This document shows, piece after piece, positions 7,754 through 16,405 of a stretch of DNA of 64,000 nucleotides. The DNA comes from Paractinoplanes bogorensis (lineage in GTDB: Bacteria; Actinomycetota; Actinomycetes; Mycobacteriales; Micromonosporaceae), in NCBI RefSeq assembly GCF_018829635.1, contig NZ_JAHKKG010000004.1, positions 682,001 to 746,000 on the forward strand, read 5' to 3'. The notes beneath the pieces were generated by a model, which saw nothing but the letters and a program-made list of their open reading frames with translations, did not search any database and was not told the DNA's origin. Each line of letters starts with the position of its first letter. The first letter of the stretch is position 1. A program made the position numbers and the translations under genes.

Positions 7754-10700
7754 ATGCACGAGTCGGCACGCATCATCGAAGCCCGCGTCGAGCGGTTCGT
7801 CCGTGAGCACCTTCGGCCCGCTGTCGAGCGGCGACGATACGCGCTCGACGTGGAGGCGTGGGATGTGCCGGGCGAGCCGGTGCCGTTCGCCGAGGCGGTG
7901 AAGCAGCAGTTCACGCCGACTGCGCCCGGGGTGGCGTGGGGCCGGCCGTGGGGCACGACGTGGTTCCACGTCACCGGCGAGGTCCCGCCGTCGTGGGGAG
8001 CGGCCGACGGCGTACGGGAAATGGTGGTTGATCTCGGGTTCTCGCGGGCCCAGCCCGGGTTCCAGGCCGAGGGGCTGGTGTTCCGGCCCGACGGGTCGCT
8101 GGTCAAGGGGCTCGAGCCGCGCAACGACGCCGTACCCCTGGCGCCCGGTCCGATCGACCTCTACGTCGAGGCGGCGTCCAATCCCGATGTCAGCGCCAAT
8201 GTGCCGACGCCGATGGGTGACCGGGCCACCGCGGGTGACGCGCTGCTCTACACGTTGCGGCGGATCGACGTGATCGACCGTGACCTGACCGTTTTCGGAC
8301 TGTTGCAGGACATCGCGGCCCTGATCGGCCTGATGCGGGAGCTCGATCCGTCACTGCCCCGGCGGGCCGAGATCCTGCGCGCGCTGGAACGGATGGTCGA
8401 CGCGATCGACCCCGACGACGTGACCGGCACCGCGGCCGACGGACGTGCGGCGCTGGCGGCCGTGCTCGCTTCCCCGGCCCACGCCAGCGCGCACCGGGTG
8501 GTGGCGGTCGGGCACGCCCACATCGACTCGGCCTGGCTCTGGCCGATCCGGGAGACCATTCGCAAGTGCGCCCGGACGTTCTCCAACGTGCTGGCGCTGA
8601 TGGACGAATATCCGGACTTCGTGTTCGCCTGCTCGAGCGCGCAGCAGTACGCGTGGATGAAGGAGCACTATCCGGCGCTGTTCGAGCGCATCCGCGAGCG
8701 GGTCGCCGAGGGCCGGTTCGTGCCGGTCGGCGGCATGTGGGTCGAGTCCGACACGAACATGCCGGGCGGCGAGGCGCTGGTCCGCCAGTTCGTGCACGGC
8801 AAGGGTTTCTTCCTCCGCGAGTTCGGGTTCGAACCCGACGAGGTGTGGCTGCCCGACTCGTTCGGCTACACGGCGGCGCTGCCGCAGATCGTGCGCGCGG
8901 CCGGCTCCCACTCGTTCCTGACCCAGAAGATCTCGTGGAGCGAGACCAACCGGATGCCGCACCACACGTTCTGGTGGGAGGGCATCGACGGCAGCCGGGT
9001 GTTCACGCACTTCCCGCCGGTCGACACCTACAACTCCGACCTGGGCGGCGCCGACCTGGCCCGGGCGCAGCGGCAGTACGCCGAGAAAGGGCTGAGCAAC
9101 ATCTCGCTGGTGCCGTTCGGATTCGGCGACGGGGGCGGCGGCCCGACCCGGGAGATGCTGGAGGCGGCCGCGCGGACGGCCGATCTGGAGGGCTCGCCCC
9201 GGGTCTCGCTGAGCACGCCGCGGCAGTTCTTCGACGAGGCGCGGGCGTCGCATCCGGAGCCGGCCACCTGGTCGGGGGAGATGTATCTCGAACTGCACCG
9301 GGGCACCTACACGACCCAGGCCAACACCAAGCAGGGCAACCGGCGCAGCGAGCATCTGCTGCGCGAGGCGGAGTTGTGGTGGGCCACCGCGGCGTGGCGG
9401 GGGCTGGGCGACTATCCGTACGAGGAACTGGAATCGGCCTGGCAGACCGTGTTGCTGCAGCAGTTCCACGACATCCTGCCCGGGTCGTCGATCGCGTGGG
9501 TGCATCAGGAGGCCGAGCGCAACTACGCTGCTCTGGCCGACGCGGTGTCCCCGTTGATCCGGCGGGCGCAGGAGACGCTGGCCGGGCCGGGCTCTGCCGA
9601 CGTGGTGTTCAACGCGGCGCCGGTAGCGACCGGGGCGCTTCAGCCGCTTTCGGCCGACGTGGTGCCGCCCTCTTCCTTCACCGCGCCTGTTGCCGGTGAC
9701 GGCGGCTGGGTGCTGGACAACGGTGTGGTGCGGGCGGTCTTCGACGAGGCCGGGCTGCTGGTGTCCTTTGTGGTGGGCGGCCGCGAGCTGATTGCCGCCG
9801 GGCCGGCCGCGGTGCTGCTGGTCTTCCGGGACATCCCGAACCATTGGGATGCCTGGGATCTGGACGCGCACTATCAGCGGCACGTGACCCCGCTCCTCGA
9901 GGCGGACTCCGTCACGGTGTCCGCGTCGGGGTCACTGGTGGTGCGGCGGTCCTACCGGCGGTCGTCGTTCGTGCAGACGTTCCGGCTGGCCGAGGGAGCG
10001 GGCGAGCTCGAGATCGAGACGCGCGTCGACTGGCACGAGACGCAGAAGCTGCTGAAGCTGGCGTTCCCGCTCGCCGTGCACGCCGACCGCGCGACGTCGG
10101 AGATCCAATTCGGTCACATCCATCGGCCGACGCACGCCAACACGTCGTGGGACAGTGCGCGCTTCGAGACCGTGGCGCACCGGTGGGTGCACGTGGGGGA
10201 GCCGGGGTTCGGGGCGGTGGTGGCCAACGACTCGACGTACGGGCATGACATCACGCGGCGGTGGACGGACGACGGGGTGGCGTTCACGCAGGTGCGGGAG
10301 TCGCTGTTGCGGGCGCCGCGCTATCCCGACCCGCACGCCGACCAGGGAACCCATGTGATGCGGACGGTGCTGGGGGTGGCGCCGACCGTGCTGGAGGCGA
10401 TGGCGGCGGGCTACCGGCTCAACCTGCCGACGCGGACGGTGACGGGTGGTGGGGCGGTGGCGCCGCTGGTCACCGTGTCTTCGGATCAGGTGGTGGTCGA
10501 GGCGGTGAAGCTGGCCGAGGACCGGTCGGGAGATCTGATCGTGCGGCTCTACGAGGCGCGGGGCGGCCGGGCTGCGGCGCGCATCGACGTGCCGGGGCGA
10601 GCCGGTCGGGCGTGGACGACCGATCTGCTCGAACGGCCGGCCCCGAACGCCGCGTGGGAGGCGGACGACCCGATCGACCTCACGTTCCGCCCGTTCGAGA

Positions 10701-10789
10701 TCGTGACGCTGCGGGTGGCGGCCGCCGCTCAAGCCAGGTCGGCCCAGCCCCACGGGTCGGACGGGGAACGGTTGGGCTCGCGGCCGTAG
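7754..10789 (+). CDS. Alpha-mannosidase, glycoside hydrolase family 38
   Basis: A 1011-residue GH38 enzyme of usual length. Zinc and substrate residues are visible in VGHAHIDSAWLWP (about 251-263). The nucleophile aspartate lies in GGMWVESDTNMPGGE (Asp333), followed by FGFEPDEVWLPDSFGY and the zinc histidine in LLQQFHDILPGSS (about 575). The C-terminal beta-domains run from about 660. It removes non-reducing alpha-linked mannose, probably from fungal or plant glycans, in the cytosol since no signal peptide is present. ATG 7754 begins the conserved MHESARIIEARVERF. No transporter is adjacent. The last 61 bp overlap the end of the convergent NTPase gene, so the final 20 residues are low-complexity read-through. 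Confidence 0.96.
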   Translation: MHESARIIEARVERFVREHLRPAVERRRYALDVEAWDVPGEPVPFAEAVKQQFTPTAPGVAWGRPWGTTWFHVTGEVPPSWGAADGVREMVVDLGFSRAQPGFQAEGLVFRPDGSLVKGLEPRNDAVPLAPGPIDLYVEAASNPDVSANVPTPMGDRATAGDALLYTLRRIDVIDRDLTVFGLLQDIAALIGLMRELDPSLPRRAEILRALERMVDAIDPDDVTGTAADGRAALAAVLASPAHASAHRVVAVGHAHIDSAWLWPIRETIRKCARTFSNVLALMDEYPDFVFACSSAQQYAWMKEHYPALFERIRERVAEGRFVPVGGMWVESDTNMPGGEALVRQFVHGKGFFLREFGFEPDEVWLPDSFGYTAALPQIVRAAGSHSFLTQKISWSETNRMPHHTFWWEGIDGSRVFTHFPPVDTYNSDLGGADLARAQRQYAEKGLSNISLVPFGFGDGGGGPTREMLEAAARTADLEGSPRVSLSTPRQFFDEARASHPEPATWSGEMYLELHRGTYTTQANTKQGNRRSEHLLREAELWWATAAWRGLGDYPYEELESAWQTVLLQQFHDILPGSSIAWVHQEAERNYAALADAVSPLIRRAQETLAGPGSADVVFNAAPVATGALQPLSADVVPPSSFTAPVAGDGGWVLDNGVVRAVFDEAGLLVSFVVGGRELIAAGPAAVLLVFRDIPNHWDAWDLDAHYQRHVTPLLEADSVTVSASGSLVVRRSYRRSSFVQTFRLAEGAGELEIETRVDWHETQKLLKLAFPLAVHADRATSEIQFGHIHRPTHANTSWDSARFETVAHRWVHVGEPGFGAVVANDSTYGHDITRRWTDDGVAFTQVRESLLRAPRYPDPHADQGTHVMRTVLGVAPTVLEAMAAGYRLNLPTRTVTGGGAVAPLVTVSSDQVVVEAVKLAEDRSGDLIVRLYEARGGRAAARIDVPGRAGRAWTTDLLERPAPNAAWEADDPIDLTFRPFEIVTLRVAAAAQARSAQPHGSDGERLGSRP

Positions 10790-13470
10790 GTGAGGAACTT
10801 GGCAGCCTCGGCGGGGGCGAGATCGGCGTATTTGGCGAAGTTGCCGGCGTCGCGGATGCGCTCCGCCAGCCGGACCACGAGGTCGTCCATTCCCAGCCCA
10901 CGCAGGGTGGGGACGATGTCGTGGCGGACGAGCCTGCTGTTCCACGGGCCGCAGTCGGCGACCACCCGCGTCATGATCGACCGGGCCTGCGGGCCCGGTC
11001 CGAGCTCCGACGCCAAGAGGGTCAGGTGGTAATCGAGCCCGGTCAGGTCCAGCGGATCGAGGCGACGTACCAGGACGTCGCGGAGATCGTTCTGCTCGTC
11101 GAGCCGCAGCGCCCGGAGCAGGCTCATGACAGCATGCGGGTCGGTGCGGTCAGTTTCCTCGACCGCCTTGCTCGCGGCGTCCGGCGACAGGCCACGCAGG
11201 TCTTTCACGCGGTCGAAAACAGAGGGCTTACGAAGGCTGATCACTGGTCCGGCCGGTTGTTCCGGCGGTGGGCGCAGCCTGTCCCTGACGAACGGGGGAA
11301 GGTCTGTCCGCATCTGCTCCGTCCATGGTGGTTCCTGGTTGTCGATCAACTCGATGACGGCCGTCACCTTGTCGTCGAGACCCGAATCGATGAGCACGTG
11401 GAGGAGCCGCTGCACGTCTCTCGGATCGGTCGGCGCCGGATGATCCGAGCTGATCAAGTGCCGGACCTGAACGTCGAACCCATACTCGTGCAAGGCCTCC
11501 AGCAGCAGGAAGAAGGCGGTGGCGCTGGTCAACGTGTGGCCACTGACAAAGGGTCCTACCTCGTCGCGAAATCCCGCTCGGCTGAGGGCGCTCACGATCT
11601 CCGGGGCGAACAGGGTCGGGTCATCCACCAGGCGCTGGGCGAAGCGGGCGGCCGTGGGGCGATCGAGCTTGGCCAGCGGGACGAGTAGATCGGCCTCCAA
11701 CGGCAACCACCGTGCGGGATCACGCTGCAGGAAGGCTGCAGTGGCCTCCGGGTCGTCCAACGTGTGAAGTTGTTCCAGAAGGCGGTCGACGCCCCATGCG
11801 TCCAGGTCGGCCTCGCGGGCGGCGCGGCGGTACAGCACGAGCAGAGAATCCTGCGCATTGCGAATCACGAGTTCGTTGATCAGCGGGAATACCTCGTGAG
11901 GTTTCGTGCAGGGCGCCTTCTCGGCCACCCAGCGAGTCACCTCGTGGCCCTCTATCCGATGCAGCAGCTCCTCGGGATCGGCCGACACTCCGGCCTCGAT
12001 CGCCACCTTGCGCATCGACGCCGCGATCCGGAACAGTCCGTAGCCGTCGGCCTGCCGGGCCAGCATCGCCCAGGCAGTTGGGTCGAGGCGACGGCGTGCG
12101 GCCACCCAGAACGACTCGGGCGGGACTTCGGTCGCGCGCTCGGTCCTTCCGAGTTCTTCGAGGTATGGCGCGAGGGTGTAGCGCTTGGACTCGGCCGGCC
12201 TCCGCAGCCGTGACTTGAGGGAATGCAATGCGCCGGGCAGACCGCGTACAGAAAGGCTTGCCTCGGCCAGGGCGGGAGCCGGCCAATCATCGTCGACGGC
12301 GTCCCACTCGGCGTCGGTCGGGTAGCCGGTCGCCGCCTCGGTGAGGAACTCCGCGGACAGGCTTTGCGTCCAGCCGAGCCGCCGAGCGTCCATCGCGGCG
12401 GCGATCAGCGCGTGCACCATGACCGGTCCGAACCGGTAGGTGTCGTTCAGCGCGGGCACCCCGGCGAAGTACTGGATGACCTGGCCTTCTGCCTCGCCGG
12501 CGGCGCGTCGCCAGCGGCTGTCGGTCGCGACCGCGTTCCGGAGGTCGGCCGGGTCCTGCGGGATGAAGATGCGCGGGACCTCGATGACGGAACCGGCCAG
12601 TAGCAGGGTGCGGGCCCGGTGATGAGGGTGGATCTCGCCGGGACTCGCCTTGGCGGTCAGCGTCCGCCACTCGTCCGACCAGAGTGTGCACAACACCGTG
12701 ACCGGCGCGCGGCCCGGGTCGGCGAGGATCCTCAGCAGCATCTCGGCGTTCTCCTCCGAGAGGTGGTCGTTGGCGTCGTTGAGCCAGACCACCGTGCGCG
12801 GACCGACCCGGTCGGCCTCGACCCAGGTCACCGGCTGCCACAGGTACCAGTCGTCGTCCAGCACTCGGACGGCCTCCCAGGCCGATCGTGACTTGCCCGT
12901 CGAGGAGTGGCCGACCAGGCTGACGACACCACCGGCAGCTACCCGCTGCGCGACGTCGTGGTCGTGGGAGCGCGGCACGAATGGAATCAGTCGTTCGGTG
13001 GACGGAGTCTCGGGGTCGAGCGGACCCCGCACACCGTGCGCCAGAGGGTCGCACTGGCGCACCGGCCGGCCGGCTCGGCTCGTCTCCAGTGCACGGCGTC
13101 CATAGGACTGGTTCATAGCCGCCGAGGTGTCCCCGGACCGTCGTCCGGCCGCCTCGCGATAGGCGGAGCGCCATTCCTCGTCCGTCCGTCTCACGATCGC
13201 TCGGTGCTTCGTGAGCGGGCCTTGCCGGAGCGCCTCATCGCGGATCGCCCGCACGACCAGGATGAACTTGTCGACGTCATCAGGGCGGCTTTCGCCGGCC
13301 AGCCACTTCCGAATCGTGTTGTGCGAGCAGGCCGCCGTCTTGGCCAGCGTGCTCTTGGGTGGGAGGCCTTGGAGCGAACTGTGGGCGTGACCCAGCGCTC
13401 TCGCCATCTCGAGGAAATCGTCGCTGCCCACCCGCACACAGTAGGCGGTGCGCACCGAGGGTGCGCCCAT
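10729..13470 (-). CDS. HTH-P-loop NTPase with helical repeat C-terminus (STAND-like)
   Basis: A 913-residue protein. Residues about 38-62 form a helix-turn-helix of the actinomycete XRE type (STLAKTAACSHNTIRKWLAG). Walker A is GHSSTGKS at about 187-194 after VVSLV, and Walker B is TVVWLNDAND at about 225-234, followed by a RILADPGRAPVTVLCTLWSDEW sensor-like strand. The remaining 600 residues are helical and rich in paired helices, typical of TPR/HEAT-like sensor regions in signal-transducing ATPases. Such proteins are probable sensor or defence ATPases; no effector domain is recognisable. ATG 13470 is preferred over 13536, which would overlap the divergent small gene. Function is not established. 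Confidence 0.85.
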   Translation of the reverse strand: MGAPSVRTAYCVRVGSDDFLEMARALGHAHSSLQGLPPKSTLAKTAACSHNTIRKWLAGESRPDDVDKFILVVRAIRDEALRQGPLTKHRAIVRRTDEEWRSAYREAAGRRSGDTSAAMNQSYGRRALETSRAGRPVRQCDPLAHGVRGPLDPETPSTERLIPFVPRSHDHDVAQRVAAGGVVSLVGHSSTGKSRSAWEAVRVLDDDWYLWQPVTWVEADRVGPRTVVWLNDANDHLSEENAEMLLRILADPGRAPVTVLCTLWSDEWRTLTAKASPGEIHPHHRARTLLLAGSVIEVPRIFIPQDPADLRNAVATDSRWRRAAGEAEGQVIQYFAGVPALNDTYRFGPVMVHALIAAAMDARRLGWTQSLSAEFLTEAATGYPTDAEWDAVDDDWPAPALAEASLSVRGLPGALHSLKSRLRRPAESKRYTLAPYLEELGRTERATEVPPESFWVAARRRLDPTAWAMLARQADGYGLFRIAASMRKVAIEAGVSADPEELLHRIEGHEVTRWVAEKAPCTKPHEVFPLINELVIRNAQDSLLVLYRRAAREADLDAWGVDRLLEQLHTLDDPEATAAFLQRDPARWLPLEADLLVPLAKLDRPTAARFAQRLVDDPTLFAPEIVSALSRAGFRDEVGPFVSGHTLTSATAFFLLLEALHEYGFDVQVRHLISSDHPAPTDPRDVQRLLHVLIDSGLDDKVTAVIELIDNQEPPWTEQMRTDLPPFVRDRLRPPPEQPAGPVISLRKPSVFDRVKDLRGLSPDAASKAVEETDRTDPHAVMSLLRALRLDEQNDLRDVLVRRLDPLDLTGLDYHLTLLASELGPGPQARSIMTRVVADCGPWNSRLVRHDIVPTLRGLGMDDLVVRLAERIRDAGNFAKYADLAPAEAAKFLTYGREPNRSPSDPWGWADLA

Positions 13471-13534
13471 CGGTCCACCAGCACGAACGCAGATTTCTGG
13501 CTGCGCCCCGGGGTGCGCCGGGAGCGTTCTGTCC

Positions 13535-13717
13535 ATGAATGAGACTGAGATCCTTGCCCTGCTCGTAGCCCTGCTCGTGGCGATCCTGGCCGGACTGGCG
13601 GCCGGTTTCCTGTCGTGGCGGTCCGGCCGGCCGGTCCCGTCGGCCGCGCTGGTCGGTGGGGGCGCCGCACTGACCTTCCTGGCGGTGTACTTCGCGGCGG
13701 TGAGCGCCTATCGGTGA
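13535..13717 (+). CDS. Small single/double-pass membrane protein
   Basis: A 60-residue hydrophobic peptide beginning MNETEILALLVALLVAILAG: an acidic N-terminus, helix one (about 6-28), a basic turn FLSWRSGRP, then a second helix (about 38-57, ALVGGGAALTFLAVYFAAV). It starts 64 bp from, and divergent to, the large NTPase gene; it could be a membrane partner or toxin-like peptide, but this is only position. After its stop, 13700-13737 contains a near-duplicate of the last 20 bp (GGCGGTGAGCGCYTATCG twice). No family is recognised. Confidence 0.55.
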   Translation: MNETEILALLVALLVAILAGLAAGFLSWRSGRPVPSAALVGGGAALTFLAVYFAAVSAYR

Positions 13718-13867
13718 TCGGCGGTGAGCGCTTATCGAAAGAGTGGTTTCCGAGGGACGCGCGGACGCCGGCGCGTGGCCCGAGGCGGTGAGCCGGGCCA
13801 GGGGGCGATGCGGTGCAGCGGGGTGTGGAGCTGGTCGCCCGCGTCGCGCCCTGTCCCTCGACAAAAA

Positions 13868-13882
13868 CGGTAATCATTGTCA
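13868..13882 (+). promoter_or_regulatory. Zur-like box (weak, orphan)
   Basis: CGGTAATCATTGTCA (complement TGACAATGATTACCG) matches about 11 of 15 positions of the actinobacterial Zur consensus TGAAAATGATTTTCA. It stands alone in a high-GC setting, in the 160-bp convergent gap, and overlaps the stop codon of the hydrolase at 13880. No zinc-related gene follows it, so it could be a chance match or the remains of a lost zinc-regulated gene. Confidence 0.25.
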
Positions 13883-14971
13883 GGGGAGGTATGTCACCTC
13901 GGGGAACGCGCGGCTCGGGCCTTCGAGCAGGCGCTGCCGACGGCCGCGGAGGTGCTGGTCGAAGAAAGCCAGCGGGTACGCCTGCTGGATCCGCACGCCG
14001 CGGCCGGGGTCGAGCGTGCCGCACCAGGCGGCGTAGTCCTCGGGGGTCATGCCGATCAGCGGCGCGATCTGCGGGATGAGCCACTGCGTATCGATGTACG
14101 AACTGTGGGCCGCGCCCCGGGCCTGGATGTTGAGGCGCCAGCCACGCAGGTTCTGCCAGAACTCCTCGACACTCTCCTCGGTGGACCGGGGGAACTCGGC
14201 GCTCATGATCATGAACGGGCGGTCGATCGTGGTGGGGCGGGGCTGCGACTGCATCTCGCCGTCGAACCCGATGCCGGCCCGGACGCGGCGGTCCTCGTTC
14301 ATCACCAGGGCGGTCGAGGTGGCGCCCTTCGACCAGCCGTACATGCCGACGCGGCGCATGTCGATCGTCGCGCCCAGCGGGCCCCGCAGTCGCTGGAGGT
14401 GATCGAGCAGGGCCCGTACGTCGTAGGCCGAGTTCCACGGGTTGAATTCTTCGTCGTCCGGGGTGGTGACCTGGCCGCCGGGGAACTCGCTGTAGCCGTC
14501 GCCGGTGTGGTCGACGGTGGCGACGACGTAGCCGTGGCTGGCGAGTTCCTGCACCACGATCGTCGTCTCGGCTCGGCAGGAGTTGTTGCCGTGTGAATAG
14601 ACGACGACCGGGCGGCCCTCGCCTGCGGGCAGCGGCGGTGCGCCCAGGAGTCCGGCGGTCAGCGGGGCTTCGGCGGCGTCGAGGTCGACCGAAGCGAACA
14701 GGGCGTGGTACGAGGCGGCGGGCATCCAGGGCGCGCGCGGGTAGCGGCGGCCGTCGTCGGCGGCGGGGTACCAGATGCTCGCCATGACGTCGCGGCCGTT
14801 GCCGCCCCTCAGGCGCTGCGCCACGGTCCCGATGCGGTGCGGGCCGGTGGGGCGGGGGAGCGTGAGGCGCTTCGTGACGGCGGCGACCGCCGGGCCGGTG
14901 CTGAGCGGAACGGCGACGCCGGCGGCGAGCGTGGCGGTCAGCAGGGTGCGGCGGGTCAGGGCGATGGTCAT
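13880..14971 (-). CDS. Secreted alpha/beta hydrolase (PAF-acetylhydrolase/cutinase-like)
   Basis: A 363-residue exported hydrolase. The start ATG 14971 has GGAGGA five bases upstream. The N-terminus MTIALTRRTLLTATLAAGVA is a Tat-type signal with the twin arginine and a hydrophobic stretch ending at about residue 32. The catalytic domain shows PVVVYSHGNNSCRAET (oxyanion loop), a nucleophile elbow RVGMYGWSKGATST (G-x-S-x-G), and a likely catalytic His in GAAHSSYIDTQW. The pattern is that of platelet-activating-factor acetylhydrolase-like lipases of actinomycetes. It should cleave short acyl or polyester bonds outside the cell. Single gene. Confidence 0.88.
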   Translation of the reverse strand: MTIALTRRTLLTATLAAGVAVPLSTGPAVAAVTKRLTLPRPTGPHRIGTVAQRLRGGNGRDVMASIWYPAADDGRRYPRAPWMPAASYHALFASVDLDAAEAPLTAGLLGAPPLPAGEGRPVVVYSHGNNSCRAETTIVVQELASHGYVVATVDHTGDGYSEFPGGQVTTPDDEEFNPWNSAYDVRALLDHLQRLRGPLGATIDMRRVGMYGWSKGATSTALVMNEDRRVRAGIGFDGEMQSQPRPTTIDRPFMIMSAEFPRSTEESVEEFWQNLRGWRLNIQARGAAHSSYIDTQWLIPQIAPLIGMTPEDYAAWCGTLDPGRGVRIQQAYPLAFFDQHLRGRRQRLLEGPSRAFPEVTYLP

Positions 14972-15131
14972 CGTTCCTCCGTGATTCGGTGATCTCGGCC
15001 CGGGCGGCCTGGAAAGCGCGTGGCCAATCCATCGGCAGTGCCAATAGGTTTCCACTGCAAACCAGTGGGCGCAAGAGAGCCCGCCATGATCATTTGCATG
15101 ATCGGGGCGGGCGGGGCGGGCCGAGGCGGGG

Positions 15132-15485
15132 TTAGCCGGCGAGCAGCACGAAGATCAGCGCGAGCGCGGCGGGCGCGGTCTGCACGTACAGGATCCGGCG
15201 GCTGGCCGTCGCAGCCCCGTAGACCCCGGCGATCGCCACGCAGACCAGGAAGAAGATCTTGGCCGCCATCGAGTCGGCGATCAGGCCCCAGATCAGCCCG
15301 GCGGCCAGGAATCCGTTGTAGAGCCCCTGGTTGGCCGCGAGCGCCCGGGTCTGCTGGGCGAACTCGGGCGTCAGGCCGAACGCCTTGTATCCCCGCGGCG
15401 TGGTCCACAGGAACATCTCGAGCACCAGGATGTAGACGTGGATGAGCGCGACCAGCGCCACCAGGACATTCGCGACGATGATCAC
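15132..15485 (-). CDS. DUF1304 integral membrane protein
   Basis: A 117-residue four-helix membrane protein. It has the DUF1304 landmarks: a first helix VANVLVALVALIHVYILVLE with the conserved histidine and EMF motif, then the W-x-x-P-R-G-Y-K-x-FG segment (WTTPRGYKAFGL), and NQGLYNGFLAAGLIWGL (N-Q-G-x-Y-N). The family is widespread in bacteria and fungi with no settled function. It starts at ATG 15485, 83 bp from and divergent to the AroE-like gene, so the two promoters share one short gap. Confidence 0.9.
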   Translation of the reverse strand: MIIVANVLVALVALIHVYILVLEMFLWTTPRGYKAFGLTPEFAQQTRALAANQGLYNGFLAAGLIWGLIADSMAAKIFFLVCVAIAGVYGAATASRRILYVQTAPAALALIFVLLAG

Positions 15486-15505
15486 CGCGGCAGCCTACAC
15501 GGGGC

Positions 15506-15554
15506 TTGACAGTGGGCCCCGTCACAGCGGATAACTAACGTACTAGTCCGTACA
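15506..15554 (+). promoter_or_regulatory. Promoter and dyad upstream of the aroE-like operon
   Basis: TTGACA at 15506-15511 and GATAAC at 15530-15535 are 18 bp apart, a good vegetative promoter. Immediately downstream, GTACTAGTCCGTAC (15540-15553) has repeated GTAC ends and a central ACTAGT palindrome, placed where a repressor would block elongation or open-complex formation. No cognate regulator gene is adjacent. Confidence 0.6.
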
Positions 15555-15568
15555 TAAGAGGAGTGACC

Positions 15569-16405
15569 ATGCGCTGCGGCCTCATCGGCGCCGGCATCGG
15601 CACGTCCCTGTCCCCGGCGCTGCACGAGGCCGAGGGCCGTGGCCAGGGTCTCGACCTCACCTACGAGTTGTTCGACGTGTCCACCGAGTCCGAGCTCCGG
15701 CGGACTCTCGGACAGGCCGAGCGCGCCGGGTTCGCCGGCGTCAACATCACCCATCCGTTCAAGCAGCAGGTGATCGGCCTGCTCGACGAGCTGTCCCCGC
15801 AGGCACGCGCGATCGGCGCGGTCAACACCGTGGTCTTCCGGAACGGCCGTCGGCGGGGACACAACACCGACGCGTTCGGCTTCCTGGAGGCGTACGGGAA
15901 GGAAATGTCAGGAAAGATCGTGCAACTGGGAGCGGGCGGCGCGGGTGCGGCCATCGCCCACGCGCTGCTCGGCCTGGACGCCGTCGAGCACCTCACGATC
16001 GTCGATCCCGATCCGCGCAAGGTGATCGGCGGCGAGCGCGTCACCCGCGTGCCGCCGCGAGACCTCGCGACCGTCCTCGAGCACGCCGGCGTCCTGGTCA
16101 ACGCCACCCCGGTCGGCATGAAGGAACACCCCGGAATGCCCCTGCCGGCCGAGTTGCTCCACCGCGGCCTGCGGGTCGTCGACATCGTCTACATGCCCGT
16201 CGAGACGCCGCTGCTGCGCGCCGCCCGTGACCGCGGGCTGCGCGCGATCGGCGGGACGGCGATGTGCGCCCACCAGGCCGCGGCCGCCTTCGAGCTGTTC
16301 ACCGGGCGCACCCCCGACATCGCCCGGATCCTGCGCCACCTCGATTCCGTCCTGGACGAGGACGCCGAAAAGGGAGCCCCCCATGCTCACCGAGACCAAG
16401 ACTGA
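15569..16405 (+). CDS. Shikimate/quinate dehydrogenase-like protein (AroE family)
   Basis: A 278-residue AroE-family enzyme with all main motifs: GIGTSLSPALHE (shikimate-binding SLSP), NITHPFKQQVIGLLDELS (catalytic lysine in HPFKQ), AIGAVNTVV and GHNTDAFGF (catalytic Asp), then the nucleotide site VQLGAGGAGAAIAHAL. It should oxidise or reduce a shikimate- or quinate-type ring, using NAD(P). I start at ATG 15569, with AGGAG six bases upstream, rather than GTG 15563. It overlaps the next gene by 23 bp, so the two are coupled. Pairing with a transporter instead of aro genes argues for catabolism of an external hydroaromatic acid rather than aromatic biosynthesis. Confidence 0.88.
   Translation: MRCGLIGAGIGTSLSPALHEAEGRGQGLDLTYELFDVSTESELRRTLGQAERAGFAGVNITHPFKQQVIGLLDELSPQARAIGAVNTVVFRNGRRRGHNTDAFGFLEAYGKEMSGKIVQLGAGGAGAAIAHALLGLDAVEHLTIVDPDPRKVIGGERVTRVPPRDLATVLEHAGVLVNATPVGMKEHPGMPLPAELLHRGLRVVDIVYMPVETPLLRAARDRGLRAIGGTAMCAHQAAAAFELFTGRTPDIARILRHLDSVLDEDAEKGAPHAHRDQD

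Noticed and set aside
13883..14079. Plus-strand frame from ATG after the Zur-like box
   Set aside because: Arg/Gly-rich, antisense to the hydrolase and with a ribosome site only one base from the ATG.
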